This document shows positions 45,259 through 57,140 of a stretch of DNA of 64,000 nt, one piece after another. A model generated the notes under the pieces. The model had not been told where the DNA came from. It was given only the letters and a program-made list of their open reading frames with translations, and ran no database searches. Source of the DNA: Sorex araneus (lineage: Eukaryota > Chordata > Mammalia > Eulipotyphla > Soricidae); NCBI RefSeq assembly GCF_027595985.1, contig NC_073306.1:154551217-154615216 (forward strand), in the 5' to 3' direction. The position numbers were made by a program, and so were the translations under genes. Positions within the stretch are counted from its first letter, which is position 1; each line of letters begins with the position of its first letter.

Positions 45259-45829
45259 AATTCGATAATGACTATTGCCAGAGTTCAGAACTGCTTTTTC
45301 AGATGCTCTTTTAGCATTCAGAATATAATGATCAATAAGAAATGAATCTTGTAGAAACAATTAGCCTAGAACAAGATGAACCATGAAGTAAAATGAGATG
45401 AATGATGCCCCAAGCATAACTGAGACCAAACAATTGACCACAGGAATATACCTGAGGATTAAGGAGGCTTTCCCAAGAATCACCTTTGTTTCTGCATTTC
45501 TAAGTGTAATACAAAATGTGAGTAGTTTTATTATATTACATACACAAGGATAGTGTAACTGATCAAAAGTATTAAGTGAAATAGTGTTTTTTAAATACAA
45601 TTATATCATACAGATTTTGAATTAACATTTAAAAGCATTTCTTCAGCTCATTAGAATATGGCATATGCATGTCTCACTCAGATTTTATTTGCTGTTTTAT
45701 TGCAGACTAAAGCAAAGAGAAACATGTAGAAAACAGTACATTTTATGTTATATTAATAATTGAATAGTATAGTATTATTACAATGGTTATTACTTTGTTT
45801 TGACTCAATTCATTTTGCTAATGTACCGT

Positions 45830-46170
45830 TCTTCTTTTAGTGAAAGACTGGGAAATCTTTGAAGTATTGTGAAAAGGGTTTTCACATTGCTTCCCCAAAT
45901 CATGACAGCAATAATGGCTAACAGAAATAATTGTCTCACCTGCTGAACAAACTGCCTCACCTCTTTAACAATCTGTGCAAAGTCAAGTGTTCTTGCTGCC
46001 AAGGCAGGATGTTGAAGTCTACAAATCTTGGACCCTTCTTCTTAGAATAAATCCAAAACCAGATTCATGAAACTAAGCAAAATGCTGCCAAGGCAAGTGC
46101 AGTGCTGCTTTCCAACTCCTGTCTGTTTTAGAAGGCGACTAGCAGTGGGAACCAAATTCTGTCAAGAATT
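45830..46170 (-). other. Possible decayed retrocopy
   Basis: On the minus strand a 65-codon frame (46002-45805) contains LDFAQIVKEVRQFVQQVRQL and a hydrophobic stretch LLAIIAVMIW. The composition looks protein-like compared with neighbouring AT noise. I do not recognise a parent gene and see no TSD or tail. Confidence 0.25.
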
Positions 46171-46479
46171 AATTATGGAATTAGATGTTAATGACAAAGA
46201 TGATAAAGAATTGAGCCAATTTGCAGAATTAATTAAAGAATGAAAACTGCAATAATGTGGCAACAGTTGAGAGGATTTGTAGAACTCACTGCAAAGCTTT
46301 TGCCCTAGTTTCAGCATATGAGTAAACAAATAGAAGTCTAAAACTCTAATTATCAGTCCTCAGACAGAAAGGAGATAATGTACCTATGACACTCAACCTC
46401 CCAGATTAATAATTGTGCACACTTAAATAAAGTTTGCCCAATGTTTTCTGAGTCCAACTCTGAATAAACAACTTGAAAA

Positions 46480-46680
46480 ACTCCTCCCAACAATCTTATG
46501 CAGTAAATCCAATTATTATTCTGTTTTTTGGTTTGTTTGTTTTGTTTTTTTTTTGTTTTGGCTTAATAGGTGATGGCTAAGAAACAGGTAAGAGTCAGAA
46601 ATAGGATTCAAACTCAGTGCATTTGGTTACAGCCCCTATTATGTTAATCACTGTGCTAAAAGAGAATTACAAAGTACCGA
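46480..46680 (-). mobile_element. MIR, antisense, with T/G-rich insertion
   Basis: CTCCTCCCAACAATCTTATGC, then ATTATTATTCTG, then GTAAGAGTCAGAAATAGGATTCAAACTC (46590) keep the antisense MIR order. A TTTGTTTGTTTTG tract (46527-46560) interrupts it. Confidence 0.65.
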
Positions 46681-47387
46681 GCTGTTAAGGATTTTATGTC
46701 CTGGAAGCTACTACAATTGGTTGGTCAGAGATGATTATAGACAAAACGGTTTATGTCTTATTTAACTTCCAAGAAATATTTTTCTATTGTCAATGCCTAC
46801 TGTTGTCTTTTACAATATGGTTTCTCCATTGTCGTGAAGCCAATCTAATCACTATTCTTTTTCTCTCTAGACCACAGCAACTCTATTACCTATGATGCTA
46901 TTGAGGGACTGCTTAGGCTGAATTTTTCCAGGTATGAATTTGTACGATAATGTTCTGAATACACTGTTACATATCTATGACTGGAAAACTGTCTCATGCC
47001 AATCAAGTTGGCATATTTAACCTCTGTTCAGCAGATACCCCAAAGAATGAAACTAACAGATACATATGCAGATAGACGGACACAGGACTGTCAAAACTTT
47101 AGGCCACCTGCAGCCCTGATAAGTTGTTCTGAGCAGTTCTTACATGTTGGCCATTTTTTAATAAAGTATCATTCCCAAACCACTCCCCTGGGCTTCCTAC
47201 CAGCAAGCCATTCTTTACAGGGACATTTAGGACTTTTAGTAAAAACATCGATAATCAATAGGTACATGAAGATTAGAGGCTAGGGATTTTGCATAGCTAT
47301 CACGAGATACTTAAAATATAAAGTCCTAACATTTTCCTATTCAATGTTTTCCCCATTTTGCCCCTACATCTAAAAGACCTTGAAGCA

Positions 47388-47430
47388 GTCATATATATAT
47401 ACATATATACATATATACATATATATATAC
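47388..47430. repeat. (TATAYA)n microsatellite
   Basis: Alternating TATATATACATA words. Confidence 0.9.
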
Positions 47431-47889
47431 TTATCTGATCCACATTTGCAGCCCACAGATATTTTTCATTTATCCTATTTTTTTCTATTTTAATTTTTCC
47501 TGTGTGCATATTTGCAGACCCTTTGTATTCTAATATCTAAAGTATTTTACCTAAGGGCATATCCTGTCCTTGATATCTTTTGTGAGGGGTATGAAATCCC
47601 ACAGAAAACAGACCCCACTTTCACACTAATCTTTGACCGTGTGTTACTGGTAGGAATTCTTTTCAACTGCACCATAAATAAATTCAGAAAAAACATCTGT
47701 GTTAAGAATATCAGCTTAGAAAGCAAATAACTGAAAGAAAGAGGCATTTAATGTATTAGATTTTGACTTCTGAACAAAGTAAATAATTTAATAAGAAAAA
47801 CTTAACTCTACTTGTGTTATGATGGCGGTTCTCTTTGAATAGCAGCATTTAAATTCTGTTCAGAAAGTCTGTCACAAAACCCAGTAAGA

Positions 47890-48330
47890 ATCTTTATCCC
47901 CTTCTCAAATCTTCTCAGACAGGCTGCTTAACCTAAAGAAGTGAAAAATCTCTTCCCGTTCCTCTCTGGATGAAACAAGAGGATGAAACATGTGGGTCTA
48001 TGAGCTTGGTATGATGTCTTCAACATTTCAACTTTGAAAAATCTAGGCTTCATTCCAACCACAGCCTCGATTGCCTCCTGTAGATAAGATGTGCCATTTA
48101 TTGGTTCAGAGGAATATTTTACTCTCTACTAACAAGGCTGTAAAATCTTGAAAACATGACATTGTTCTGACATCTCCCATCTGCAGTCAATAATAAAATC
48201 TTCACCTGCAGGATCAGTGCAGCCAAATTCCTGAGTCTTGGTGAACTTCTGAGCAGCAGCAATTTTGGCATTTGGACCTAACTTTAGGTCCTTTTATTTG
48301 GCTGGATTTATAGTTGCAGGCTTTGTTTCT
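47890..48330 (-). pseudogene. Candidate processed pseudogene, parent unknown
   Basis: The minus strand reads like protein over ~300 bp: PNAKIAAAQKFTKTQEFGCT and GEDFIIDCRWEMSEQ, then after a double stop EPINGTSYLQEAIEAVV and MKPRFFKVEM, all in one frame. Codon and residue use are unlike the AT-rich noise around it. In-frame stops (at about 48140 and 48290) rule out function. No repeat family explains it. I cannot name the parent, and no poly(A) or TSD is obvious. Confidence 0.4.
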
Positions 48331-49136
48331 GGTTTAAGAGTTCCATTGCATTGCCCTCGTTTGATTGAATCCTATACTCTTTGTCTATATTGATCTGTTT
48401 TCTGTGGTGCTGATCATAAGAAACTGTAAATAGTCTAAGATTAATGAGTATAAGAGCCTAGAAAATGTCCATTTCTAGTTTACAGCCAAGTCTTAGTCCA
48501 TAGAGTGTTTGGTCTCCAGAGGAAAGAAACTCTGCCTGTACAGAATGTGCCATATTTGATTACTAGAAGTTATCAAGTGCAAACCTTTTCTGTTCCTTTT
48601 CTGCTCTATATTTGAACTGGCCAATAAGAAAGCTAGTTTTTCTTTGTCCTGGCACCAATGGGATGATCAAAACTCATCCTTGTTCATTTATCAATTTACA
48701 TCTATGTGCTATTCCATTATTTTCTTCCTCACCTATTTTGTGGAATGTTTATTTATGTTTTCCCCCCAGGCAGTGCAATATAACAGAAATGTTAATCCAT
48801 ATACATAATCTGATCACTAAATTTTGAATTTCTAGGTAACTCACACATTCTTTAAGTAGTTTAAGTATTGAACACCCCACCCCGATCCTTGGAACTCTTT
48901 CCTTCTACTGGAAACCTCTGATTTTCTGCTGGAAACATTTTTAGTAGAAACTCAGCAATGTTACAGTACTCCACATAAATATTTTGTCTCATTATAAAAT
49001 AATTTTGTATGGTTTATCTCAAATTTATTCTCCATTGTTTTATTGCCAACTTCATTATCACTAATTTATCTCTTTCTATAATTCCAGGGAGGAAGAAAGC
49101 GCCATCTTCTTATTCTTTGATTTAGAGGAAGGAGGC

Positions 49137-49292
49137 AGGGGTTTGAGCCATATTAGCAGTGTCCAGGGCTTATTCCTGGCTATTGTGCAGGGTTCATGTT
49201 TGATGGTAGTAAGGGCTTTTGCAGTTCTGAGGACCAAACCAGGCCCAGCCACATGCAAGACTGTATTATCTCATATAGTATCTCTCAGGTGT
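49137..49292 (-). mobile_element. SOR-A SINE, old
   Basis: Antisense SOR: TAGCAGTGTCCAGGGCTTATTCC, CTGAGGACCAAACCAGGCC, end TATCTCTCAGG. Confidence 0.7.
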
Positions 49293-49959
49293 CTATTTTT
49301 ATCCTCCGAATCTAGCATCACACTGAACTGATTAATCTTGATTCCTTTAGGAGATTATTGGATTCCTTTTTTTTTAATCAGTGATCAAAACCTCTTATAT
49401 TATCCAGCCCTGCCTTTCTATCTTTTCTGGAGTCCCCTAAGCCTTTAATAGCTGCCTAATTCTCTCATCTTGAATCACATTGGTCTCAAGCTATTACTCT
49501 TCCCCAATCATTATAATCCATGATTTTACAAGGTCATCTATAGTCTGTAGTCCCATATTCTTACTTTTTATTCACTCCAAAGAAAGCCATAAATATATAC
49601 TGAAGTTGTTGCCACATACAACCAATAACTTCAAATATAGTGAACAAACTTTACCTTCCTTTCTATAAATTTTTATTATACTTGATAAGTCACTCCATTA
49701 TTTTTGAAATTTTGAAATTTTTAATTCTTTGACATCATTCTTTTCATTTAATTTTCCATAGCCCTTTTGTGTTGCTTATCTTTATATCACACTTCAATAA
49801 CTTAACTGTAATTTTCACTTATCTTTTATTTCAACTACCATATCCAGTTTTCCAGATCTTAAATACTTTTAACCAAATATATGTATGCAATTAATATTTC
49901 TTTTTAGTTATGTATATATTTACAAAGATGTTTATGTATGTAAATTTCTGTCTATACAT

Positions 49960-50048
49960 AAAGATATTTACATATGTATGTATGTATATATGTGTATATG
50001 TGCGTATAAATGTATATATATGCATATATATATATATACATACATACA
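49960..50048. repeat. TATG/TATA microsatellite
   Basis: Imperfect GTATATAT words directly in front of a SOR-R head. Confidence 0.9.
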
Positions 50049-50049
50049 T

Positions 50050-50305
50050 GGGGCTGAAGTGATAGCACAGCGGGTAGGGCGTTTGCCTTGCATGCAGCAA
50101 CCCATGTTAATTCCTCCATCCCTCTCGAGAGCCCAGCAAACTACCGACAGTATCGCGCCCACATGGCAGAGACTGACAAGTTCCCTGTGGCATATTTGAT
50201 ATGCCAAAAGCAGTAACAAGTCTCACAATGGAGATGTTACTAGTGTCCACTTGAGCAAATTGATGAGCAACGGGACAACAGTTTTACAACAGTGCAACAG
50301 TGCTA
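50050..50305 (+). mobile_element. SOR-R SINE, full length
   Basis: Head GGGGCTGAAGTGATAGCACAG, CCTCCATCCCTCTCGAGAGCC, GTGGCATATTTGATATGCC, RTE tail ACAATGGAGATGTTACTAG ... GCAACGGGACAACAG, end CAACAGTGCAACAGTGC. Confidence 0.92.
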
Positions 50306-50367
50306 CATAAATTATGCTTACATCTAGATTCCCTAACTTCAAATATACATACAACCATAACTTTGTT

Positions 50368-50536
50368 GTTTTGTTTTGATTTTGGATCACACCCACTTGT
50401 GCAAACGGCTTACTCCTGGTGCTCAGGGATCACTTTCTATTAGGGTCAGGAAACTATGGTGTCAGGGATCTAAGTGGGGTTGGCTGAATGTATGCAAGGC
50501 ATTTGCCTTTACCTGTGAACTATATCTCCAGCTTCA
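50368..50536 (-). mobile_element. SOR-A SINE
   Basis: Antisense SOR: GGATCACACCCACTTGTGC, CTCCTGGTGCTCAGGGATCAC, ATGCAAGGCATTTGCC, TATCTCCAGC. Confidence 0.85.
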
Positions 50537-50689
50537 ACCTATGACATTCTTACTGTAAAGTCACTTCACTCGAGTGTTTCTAAATATGACTTTGTAGAAA
50601 GTAAAAAAAAGATCTAATTTACTCACAGAGACATGTTCCTGTTATCTTTCTATCTACCTTTTATATACCAGGGCTAGTAAGATATACTT

Positions 50690-51090
50690 TCTCTGTATCT
50701 CATTCCTTCCTTAATGTAGTGCATTATATTTGCTGATATCTAACTCTTCCTCTAGAGTCCTTTCCTATAAATAGATCTCCTTCTAGTCCAACTCCCTTTG
50801 CCTGACTGGAAAGCTTCTCTCTCTTCTTCTCCTTTAGAGTCTGAGTAGGGGTTACTCTCTCCATTGACTGTCCCTTGTCCAATCTAAACTGGTTTATGTG
50901 TATCTCTTCTGCATTTATTTCATGCTATACCATACTATGCTATTAGATGCTATACCATGTTTTCTGCCTTTTTACCATTAGACTACAACGTCCTTTAGGG
51001 CAGAGCCTACATCTCATAAATCATTGTAACTCCAGCACCTAGCAAAGTTCCTGACACATGGCCAATAAACTTTTATTGCATAGGGAGACT
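50690..51090 (+). mobile_element. L2 LINE 3' end
   Basis: CCATTAGACTACAACGTCC, TTTAGGGCAGAGCCTACATC, CACCTAGCAAAGTTCCTGAC and ACATGGCCAATAAACTTTTATTG match the L2 3' terminus (GAGGGCAGGGAC ... CCTGGCACATAG ... CAATAAATATTTG) in order. The 5' part (50690-50940) is assigned by contiguity. Confidence 0.7.
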
Positions 51091-51129
51091 TCAAGCCATA
51101 AAATGATTCACAGGAGAATTAATGGAGAA

Positions 51130-51290
51130 GTAATATGGTCCGAGCACTCCTTTGGGCATCTGTGCTCCGTGTGTTGCCGGCGAGGTCACTTAACCTTTCT
51201 GCACCTCCGTTCTCTCATCTGAGAAGAGACCACCTACATTTAAAGTTCTTTCTAACTCCGTGTTTCTATGAAACAGAGACTCTTCATGCT
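51130..51290 (+). mobile_element. MIR-type SINE
   Basis: GAGGTCACTTAACCTTTCTGC and TCCGTTCTCTCATCTGAGAAG are the MIR core. The AAAGTTCTTTCTAACTCCG end is the MIR3-like variant. Confidence 0.7.
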
Positions 51291-51458
51291 GAATTTGTAC
51301 ATTTTGATTGTAAAAATTTAATCACTACCTTGGGATACACTGCAGACACTACATACTTATACTGAGCAACTATATTTAAGATGCTACTGTAAACCCAAAG
51401 TGTTATTAATTAAGCCAATCTTTTGAGAAGTAAAATAGTTTTATTCAGAGAAATAAGA

Positions 51459-51505
51459 GAGCAAAGTGAGAAAGAGAGAGAGGCAGAGAGAGAGAGAGAA
51501 ATAAT
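51459..51505. repeat. (GA)n purine tract
   Basis: Imperfect GAGAGA run, about 45 bp. Confidence 0.85.
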
Positions 51506-51509
51506 ACAT

Positions 51510-52446
51510 GGGCTTTTCCAGAGAGTAACATCTCAGTTTGACATGCAGGAAAGAATCTCCAGATAAAGGGTGCCACAAAGTAAAAGAAATTTAAAAAATG
51601 GGTTTATACATCTCCGATTGATCTGTAGGCAACCTCCAAGACAGAAAATGCATAAACCAAAGCCTGGGGATTATCATTACTGATCTAAGCTTCTGGTAGA
51701 ATATAAGTACTGGAAATTCACCATCAAGGTTAAGATTTTTGCTCTGTAGTTTCTATTTATATGGCCTGAGGAAAAATAGTTGAATTTCCTTAGAGTTTAG
51801 ATTCCTCTCTATAAAATAAAGTTGTAGATGAAAGAAACTACACATATATTGGCTCAGGGATAAAGAATGATTCACTTCATGTAAGATAAACAAAATACAT
51901 GAAAAGAAGCAAACTAGAATAGCCTATAGCCATGTATTTTCAAAAATAGAATGATTATAAAATATCTGGTGAATAGCATCATTTGATAAGTTATATAAGT
52001 GATACCAATATAGTAGCTGTGTCACACACATAAAAATGTCTAATAAACAAAAATAGTGTGCTTATATAGTGTGTTGATTATAAGAATTCAAAGTACTGAC
52101 ATGCACTGACACATAATTTTTTTCTAAAAATGGTATTCATTAAAAATAATGGGTCAAATTTATGCTACATGACAAATTTGTGTTAGGTGCTGAAAATAGA
52201 ATTGAAAGAAAACAAATGTTCACTCTATGTCCTGTTTGGCTTATAGGGGAGAAAATGTAAACTGAATGTAAATGTATTATTTGCATTAAATAATATTTTG
52301 CATATTTGGACCTAAAGAATATTTAAGTTCAATATGCATAGTCATACAGAAAAAATAAATCCAATATAATCTCTCAGAAGATAAGTGGACATTGCTGAGG
52401 AAAAGATCTTTTGACTGGTATCCAGAAGGTAGTTGTTTGGAGTGTT
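51510..52446. other. Unique AT-rich DNA
   Basis: No gene or repeat recognised. Confidence 0.5.
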
Positions 52447-53211
52447 GAAGATCGAGTTATATCTCATCTACAGCCAAGATTCAGAGACTATAAAATAAAG
52501 CTCCCGGAAGAGAGCATTGCAGAATCTCCTAACCCTGTGCCAGGTTGTCTTCACGGGGGCACCTTAGAGGGGGGTCGGTTTGAGTTTCCCTCGCCGCCTC
52601 AAGCAGAATCCTGGTAGTTGAACACCTCCAGAACCCTGCCACAGTCATGCTCAAGGCCCCTCTCCACACGCTCGGACAAGCCTCACCCATGAAGAGACTG
52701 GCAGAAAAACTCAGATATGTGGGACCCATGGCTGAGATCTCCAAATCTGCTCAGATTGAGACTGGGCCTCCTCCACCCAGATCCCTAGTTTTCCAGTAGC
52801 TTGGCAGTCACACCCACTAACTGTCCCCAGTACCATGTAATCTCACCAATGGCCAAATACAGATACTATAAAATAAAACTCCCTGAAGAGAGCAATTTAG
52901 TACTTTCCTGGAGCACATAGCTGCATTCACAGCCATAAGACCTCTTATATTCTAGCCCACTGATGTGCCTAAAGTAGCATGCATTTGTTTGGTTTTGACA
53001 TACTTGCTTATATTCTCTTATATACAGGACAAAATGGCTCCAGAATGAAATATAACAACCTTCACACACTTCCCTCTTATTGAGGTAGAAAGTTGCTTGC
53101 TGCTGGGATGAGTGTTTGGATGTTATCTGTAATGAACTACTGTGAACTATGTCATGAAAATAAAATGCATACAAATCCAAAAAAATAAAAATGAAAAGAA
53201 GATCGAGTTAT
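52447..53211 (+). mobile_element. Retrocopy of a transcript containing repeat X, 14-bp TSD
   Basis: Perfect repeats GAAGATCGAGTTAT at 52447-52460 and 53198-53211 enclose 737 bp. The insert starts ATCTCATCTACAGCC and contains repeat X in plus orientation: CCACACGCTCGGACAAGCC at ~52660 and CAGTTTTCC-type junction near 52790. An ACTATAAAATAAA motif occurs twice, 378 bp apart (52487 and 52865). A ~250-bp unique part follows. It ends with AATAAA (53159-53164) and an A-rich tail (53180-53197). These are hallmarks of L1-mediated retroposition of a polyadenylated RNA. Frames are short, so the source was probably non-coding. There is no RTE tail here. Confidence 0.85.
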
Positions 53212-54069
53212 GGTAAAGGAACAGAAACACATTCATTAACATCAGCAAGTGTGTTGAGAATATTGAACACCGACTAACCCTTGACCTCAGATTATAAAAT
53301 TTAAATTGCCAGAGAATGAGGGAAGACAGAGGAATGAAGAGATTAACTAGATGATATAGGTCAAGTGGATGAGGATATCAGGCAGTTTGGTGGTGAGGTT
53401 ATGGAAAAGTGAGATGCAGTGACTTTGTACATCGATAGTATAAAGATTAACACTTTTGTTAACATTATGTAAACTGTAATATTTTTCTAAATAAACACAA
53501 TTAGTATGAAGTAAACTAATCCAAGAGCAATGCACTTTCCATGTTACTTTAGAATATTTAGCTATAAACTCATCATTTTTCACTTAAGAGATCCTTTTAC
53601 AATAGCTAGTACTTATACAACCTTTGGGGTTATAGAAATTACCTTGTCTTTTAAATATTTGTTTTGGAGTATCACCCAAACTTGTGTCAGACAGTTATCA
53701 TAAATAGCCGATTCAATAAAATTAGAGTTATAATGACTTAAAATTTACATCAAATTTTAAAACATTTCCCCTTATATAATTTTATTTGTGTTTGTGTTAA
53801 TTATTTTAAGGAGAAAACTGTAAAGTTATTAATTAAAAAATTTTGACCAAAAAATATGTTTCAAGAAGATTGGTGCTTTTGGGGCTGATGTGTGCTTTAT
53901 TTGGCTCTGTTGTCTAAATGCTTCCTTCAGAACTGTGTTAAAATTTTATTTCAATAGAATGTGGCTTAGAACTATACACAACTCTTCTATCACCAAACTA
54001 AACTTTGCAGTACATTTTGGTAATAGATGAATGTCACAAGTTACAAATTTTTAAAGTTTTGCTATTTTG

Positions 54070-54214
54070 GGTGGTGGTGTGTGAGGGTGGCCCATGCCTG
54101 GCTTTGTGCTTGGGGAGCACTCCTGGTGGTGCTCAGAGGACTAAAGGCAGTCTCAGATCAAACAGAGCTGCACGGCAAACTCCTTAGCTCCTGCACTCTC
54201 TCTCCAGTCCTGAG
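54070..54214 (-). mobile_element. SOR-A SINE
   Basis: Antisense SOR: CTGGTGGTGCTCAGAGGAC and head end CTCTCTCTCCAGTCC. Confidence 0.75.
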
Positions 54215-54334
54215 AGTTTAAGAGGTTAACATCTCATCATGTAAAAGGATAGTCTGTTATAGTTTATTACTCTGATAAATAGCATAAACAATTTAAAGTA
54301 GGGTAAACAGCCCTTGAAATTAACACTGGATTTT

Positions 54335-54510
54335 ATTTATTCTGGCTTGGGAGGCACACTCAGCAGTGCTCAGAGGTGACTCCTCATTTTGCACCCAGGA
54401 ATCACTCCAGGTGGGCTTGGGGACCATATGGGATATACGGGATTGAATACATGCCAGCTGCATGCAAGATAAGTGCCCTACCTGTTGTTCTGTCTCTTCT
54501 GTGCTGCACA
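54335..54510 (-). mobile_element. SOR-A SINE
   Basis: Antisense SOR: GGGAGGCACACTCAGCAGTGC, GGGGACCATATGGGATATACGG, TGCATGCAAGATAAGTGCCC, CTGTCTCTTCTG. Confidence 0.82.
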
Positions 54511-54517
54511 CTGGATT

Positions 54518-54722
54518 TTTGTTTTTGTTCTTTGTGAGCTTCATCTAGAGATACTCAGGGCTTACCTTTGGCTCTGTACTCAGGAATTACTCCTGATGGT
54601 GCTCTGGGGGCCACCGTCTGGGATACCAGGCAGGGGGCCACCGTCTGGGATACCAGGCATCAAACCTTGGCCAGCCACAAACATGGCGAGTGCCCGGGTT
54701 GCTGTACTATTTCTCTTGCCCC
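54518..54722 (-). mobile_element. SOR-A SINE with 27-bp tandem duplication
   Basis: Antisense SOR (TAGAGATACTCAGGGCTTACC, CTGATGGTGCTCTGGG) whose CCATATGGGATGC-equivalent region is a perfect tandem repeat of 27 bp: 54606-54632 and 54633-54659, unit beginning GGGGGCCACCGTCTGG. It lies right next to another antisense copy. Confidence 0.85.
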
Positions 54723-54799
54723 TAACACTGGATTTTAAAGCATTAACCTATTTTAATTTTAATCTTGCATTTTCAGTTTTCAACTTGGTAGCTCTTTAA

Positions 54800-55053
54800 G
54801 GGGCTGGAGTGATAGCACAGAGGGTAGGGTGTTTGCCTTGCACACGGCTGACCCGGGTTTGATTTCTCCATCCCTCTTGGAGAGCCCGGCAAACTACCAA
54901 GACTAACCTGCCTGCATTCACGGCAGAGCCTGGGAAAGATGCCCGTGGAGTATTCCATATACCAAAATCAGTAACAACAAGTCTCACAATGGAGACGTTT
55001 CTGGTGCCCGCTTGAGCAAATTGATGAGCAACGAGATGACAGTGATTCAGTAA
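54800..55053 (+). mobile_element. SOR-R SINE, full length
   Basis: Head GGGGCTGGAGTGATAGCACAG, CTCTTGGAGAGCCCGGCAAAC, GAGTATTCCATATACC, RTE tail CACAATGGAGACGTTTCTGG ... GATGAGCAACGAGATGACAG, end TGATTCAGTA. Confidence 0.92.
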
Positions 55054-55224
55054 TAATTTTATTTTCATTTCAGTTATTAGTAACATATATGAATTTTCTT
55101 ATTTTATGGAAAAGGCATACAACATATAATTATGCCCATGCATAATCATATAGCTAGTTTTGCTACAAATTATAAGACGAATCAGATGATGATATGGAAT
55201 AGAGAGATCATGTGTCAGTTTGCA

Positions 55225-56040
55225 GTCTGCTAACTGTAAGCCATTCATTCAAGAAATGTTTATGGATACCTAATGAGCATTAGGAATGGGTCTATGTGTT
55301 TTGTATAAAACACTGCACATAGTATATCACAATTATCTCTTCAGAGTTTGTCTTTTAGATAGGAGAGTGAGAGAACAAATAAGATTAATGGGCAAATATA
55401 TTGTATGTTTGTGGTAGCAAGGGCTCAAAAGAAAAATAAAGTTGGAAGAGGTTATAAAACACACTAGTTTGTAGTTTTAGTGTGGAATGGAGGTGCGTGA
55501 TTCAAGACCCATAGGAGAGGCGAGAGAGAGGGTTGCAACTGAGATCTCAAATAAGGACTTCCAAGGAAAAGTTATTTCAGTGCCCAAGGCCTGGTCAGGA
55601 TGCACCCAGAGAACTTGCATGTGGAACCAAATCAGCATATCTGGAGAAGGAAGAAGAGGGAAAGTGGAAAGAAAAACTCAAGGACCAGAGTTTATGAGGC
55701 TTATAAAGGACACAGTAAAGATGTAGGTCATTAGACTGGGTGAAAGACAGAGATTCCAGCCTTCAGAGCAAAATGATAGCAGTATCCGGCTTACAATTTA
55801 AGAGGAGGATCGACTGTAGTGCCTTGGGATGAGACTCTGCTGACAAATTCAAAGATAGAAAGGTCTTTCAGGTGGCCGCTGAAGGAATAGATTACTTTAG
55901 TGTGACCAAGGAATAGGAGTTTTCAAGGCAGGGTCAAATTCTGGGTATGGTTTTAAGTTATGGCGAAGGCTTTATTTAAGCCTGGGTTTGGGGTACAACA
56001 AATTCATCCAGGAAGATGACGAGTTTAATAAGTAGTGGGT
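55225..56040 (-). mobile_element. L2 LINE, antisense (probable)
   Basis: Starts with the antisense L2 3' terminus CATTCATTCAAGAAATGTTTATGG. Then GCCTGGTCAGGATGCAC, CCATAGGAGAGGC, GGTCATTAGACTGGGTGAAAG and GGGTATGGTTTTAAG parallel long antisense L2 consensus text. The inner part is a tentative alignment; the 79-codon frame inside it is not a gene. Confidence 0.5.
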
Positions 56041-56399
56041 TTTATATATAACATTTTCATTTCTGCTAGCCACACAAGTATGCCCTGCTTTAAAAATGTT
56101 TTGAAATCTACATATTGGTTGTTTTTACCACATGGGTGTGTACTGCTTAAAATTTTATGAACCTACTTATTAATTGCTTTTTATGAGAAATGATAATGTG
56201 GAGTAAGAAGAGTGAGATGGGTGAAAGAAATTAGCTATAATTTGGCAGAGAAAAAAAGGAAAAGAAAAAACATTGTTGCCAAAAAATATTGTTGCAAGAC
56301 TCTATGGCTTGATTTTATTTTCCTCCAAAATTAGTAATAAATAAATAAATAAAAATAAAAAATATTAATGTGGGAAGAAATTAGAGAATAATGACAGAA

Positions 56400-56934
56400 T
56401 AGGGACTTTGTCAAGGAACTTGATTAGTTGCAACCAAAATCAAAATTATCTCTTCACAGCATCCTTTATGAGATCTTATTAGCTTGGCTATTCATATCAC
56501 TCCCTTGCAAAAAAATTTTTTTCTGATAGCATTTAACCTGGAGTGAAAAATCAAGCATTATGTTTAAAGTGAGAAAGGCACAATTATCAATCTGTAATTT
56601 AGAGAAAACAGATTTTGCGAAGTGTTAGGAGTAAATAGCTTGCCGCGAATACTTGGAAAGTGTACTTAAGGAGTAGCAGGGCAGATATTAGCGCCGCTCA
56701 GTGACAAGCATGATAGAGGTGCCAGGCTTCCCGCTGAGGGGTCACTGCACATGTTATTTCACAATGGCTGCCTCAGTAGATGAGCTGACATAACAACCCA
56801 CTGCCGATGCCATAAACAATTGCCAATTTCATTTTACAGGAGTCGCATGGGTGACTTGAACCAGAAAAAGTGATGATGATAGGTGAAACTGAATATGTAT
56901 GACTCGCCGTGAACCGGCTTATTAGTCTGGGGGC
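56400..56934. other. Unique segment, candidate conserved element
   Basis: Repeat-free. The part 56640-56930 is GC-balanced, with CpGs kept (AGCGCCGCTCAGTG, CTCGCCGTGAACCGG), which is unusual in this AT-rich, CpG-poor window. No exon structure visible. Confidence 0.4.
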
Positions 56935-57140
56935 ACATAGTCGGCATTGTAAGACTCCCCGTTCAAACCCCAAGCCTGCCATTTATTAACTAAATGACCT
57001 TGAGCAGACCACTGAGCTGGTTTCCTCACTTTAAAAAGGAGGAAATTAATGTGGACTTACACTGGAGAATCATGTGAATCAAATGAGACAAGGCATGTGT
57101 AAAAATGGTTTAAAGCACTGTATAAATATTTGATATTATT
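56935..57140 (+). mobile_element. MIR, sense
   Basis: GTTCAAACCCCAAGCCTGCC, ACTAAATGACCTTGAGCAGACC, GGTTTCCTCACTTTAAAAAGG, ATGAGACAAGGCATGTG and TTAAAGCACTGTATAAATATTTG run in MIR order from the B box to the 3' end. Confidence 0.85.
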
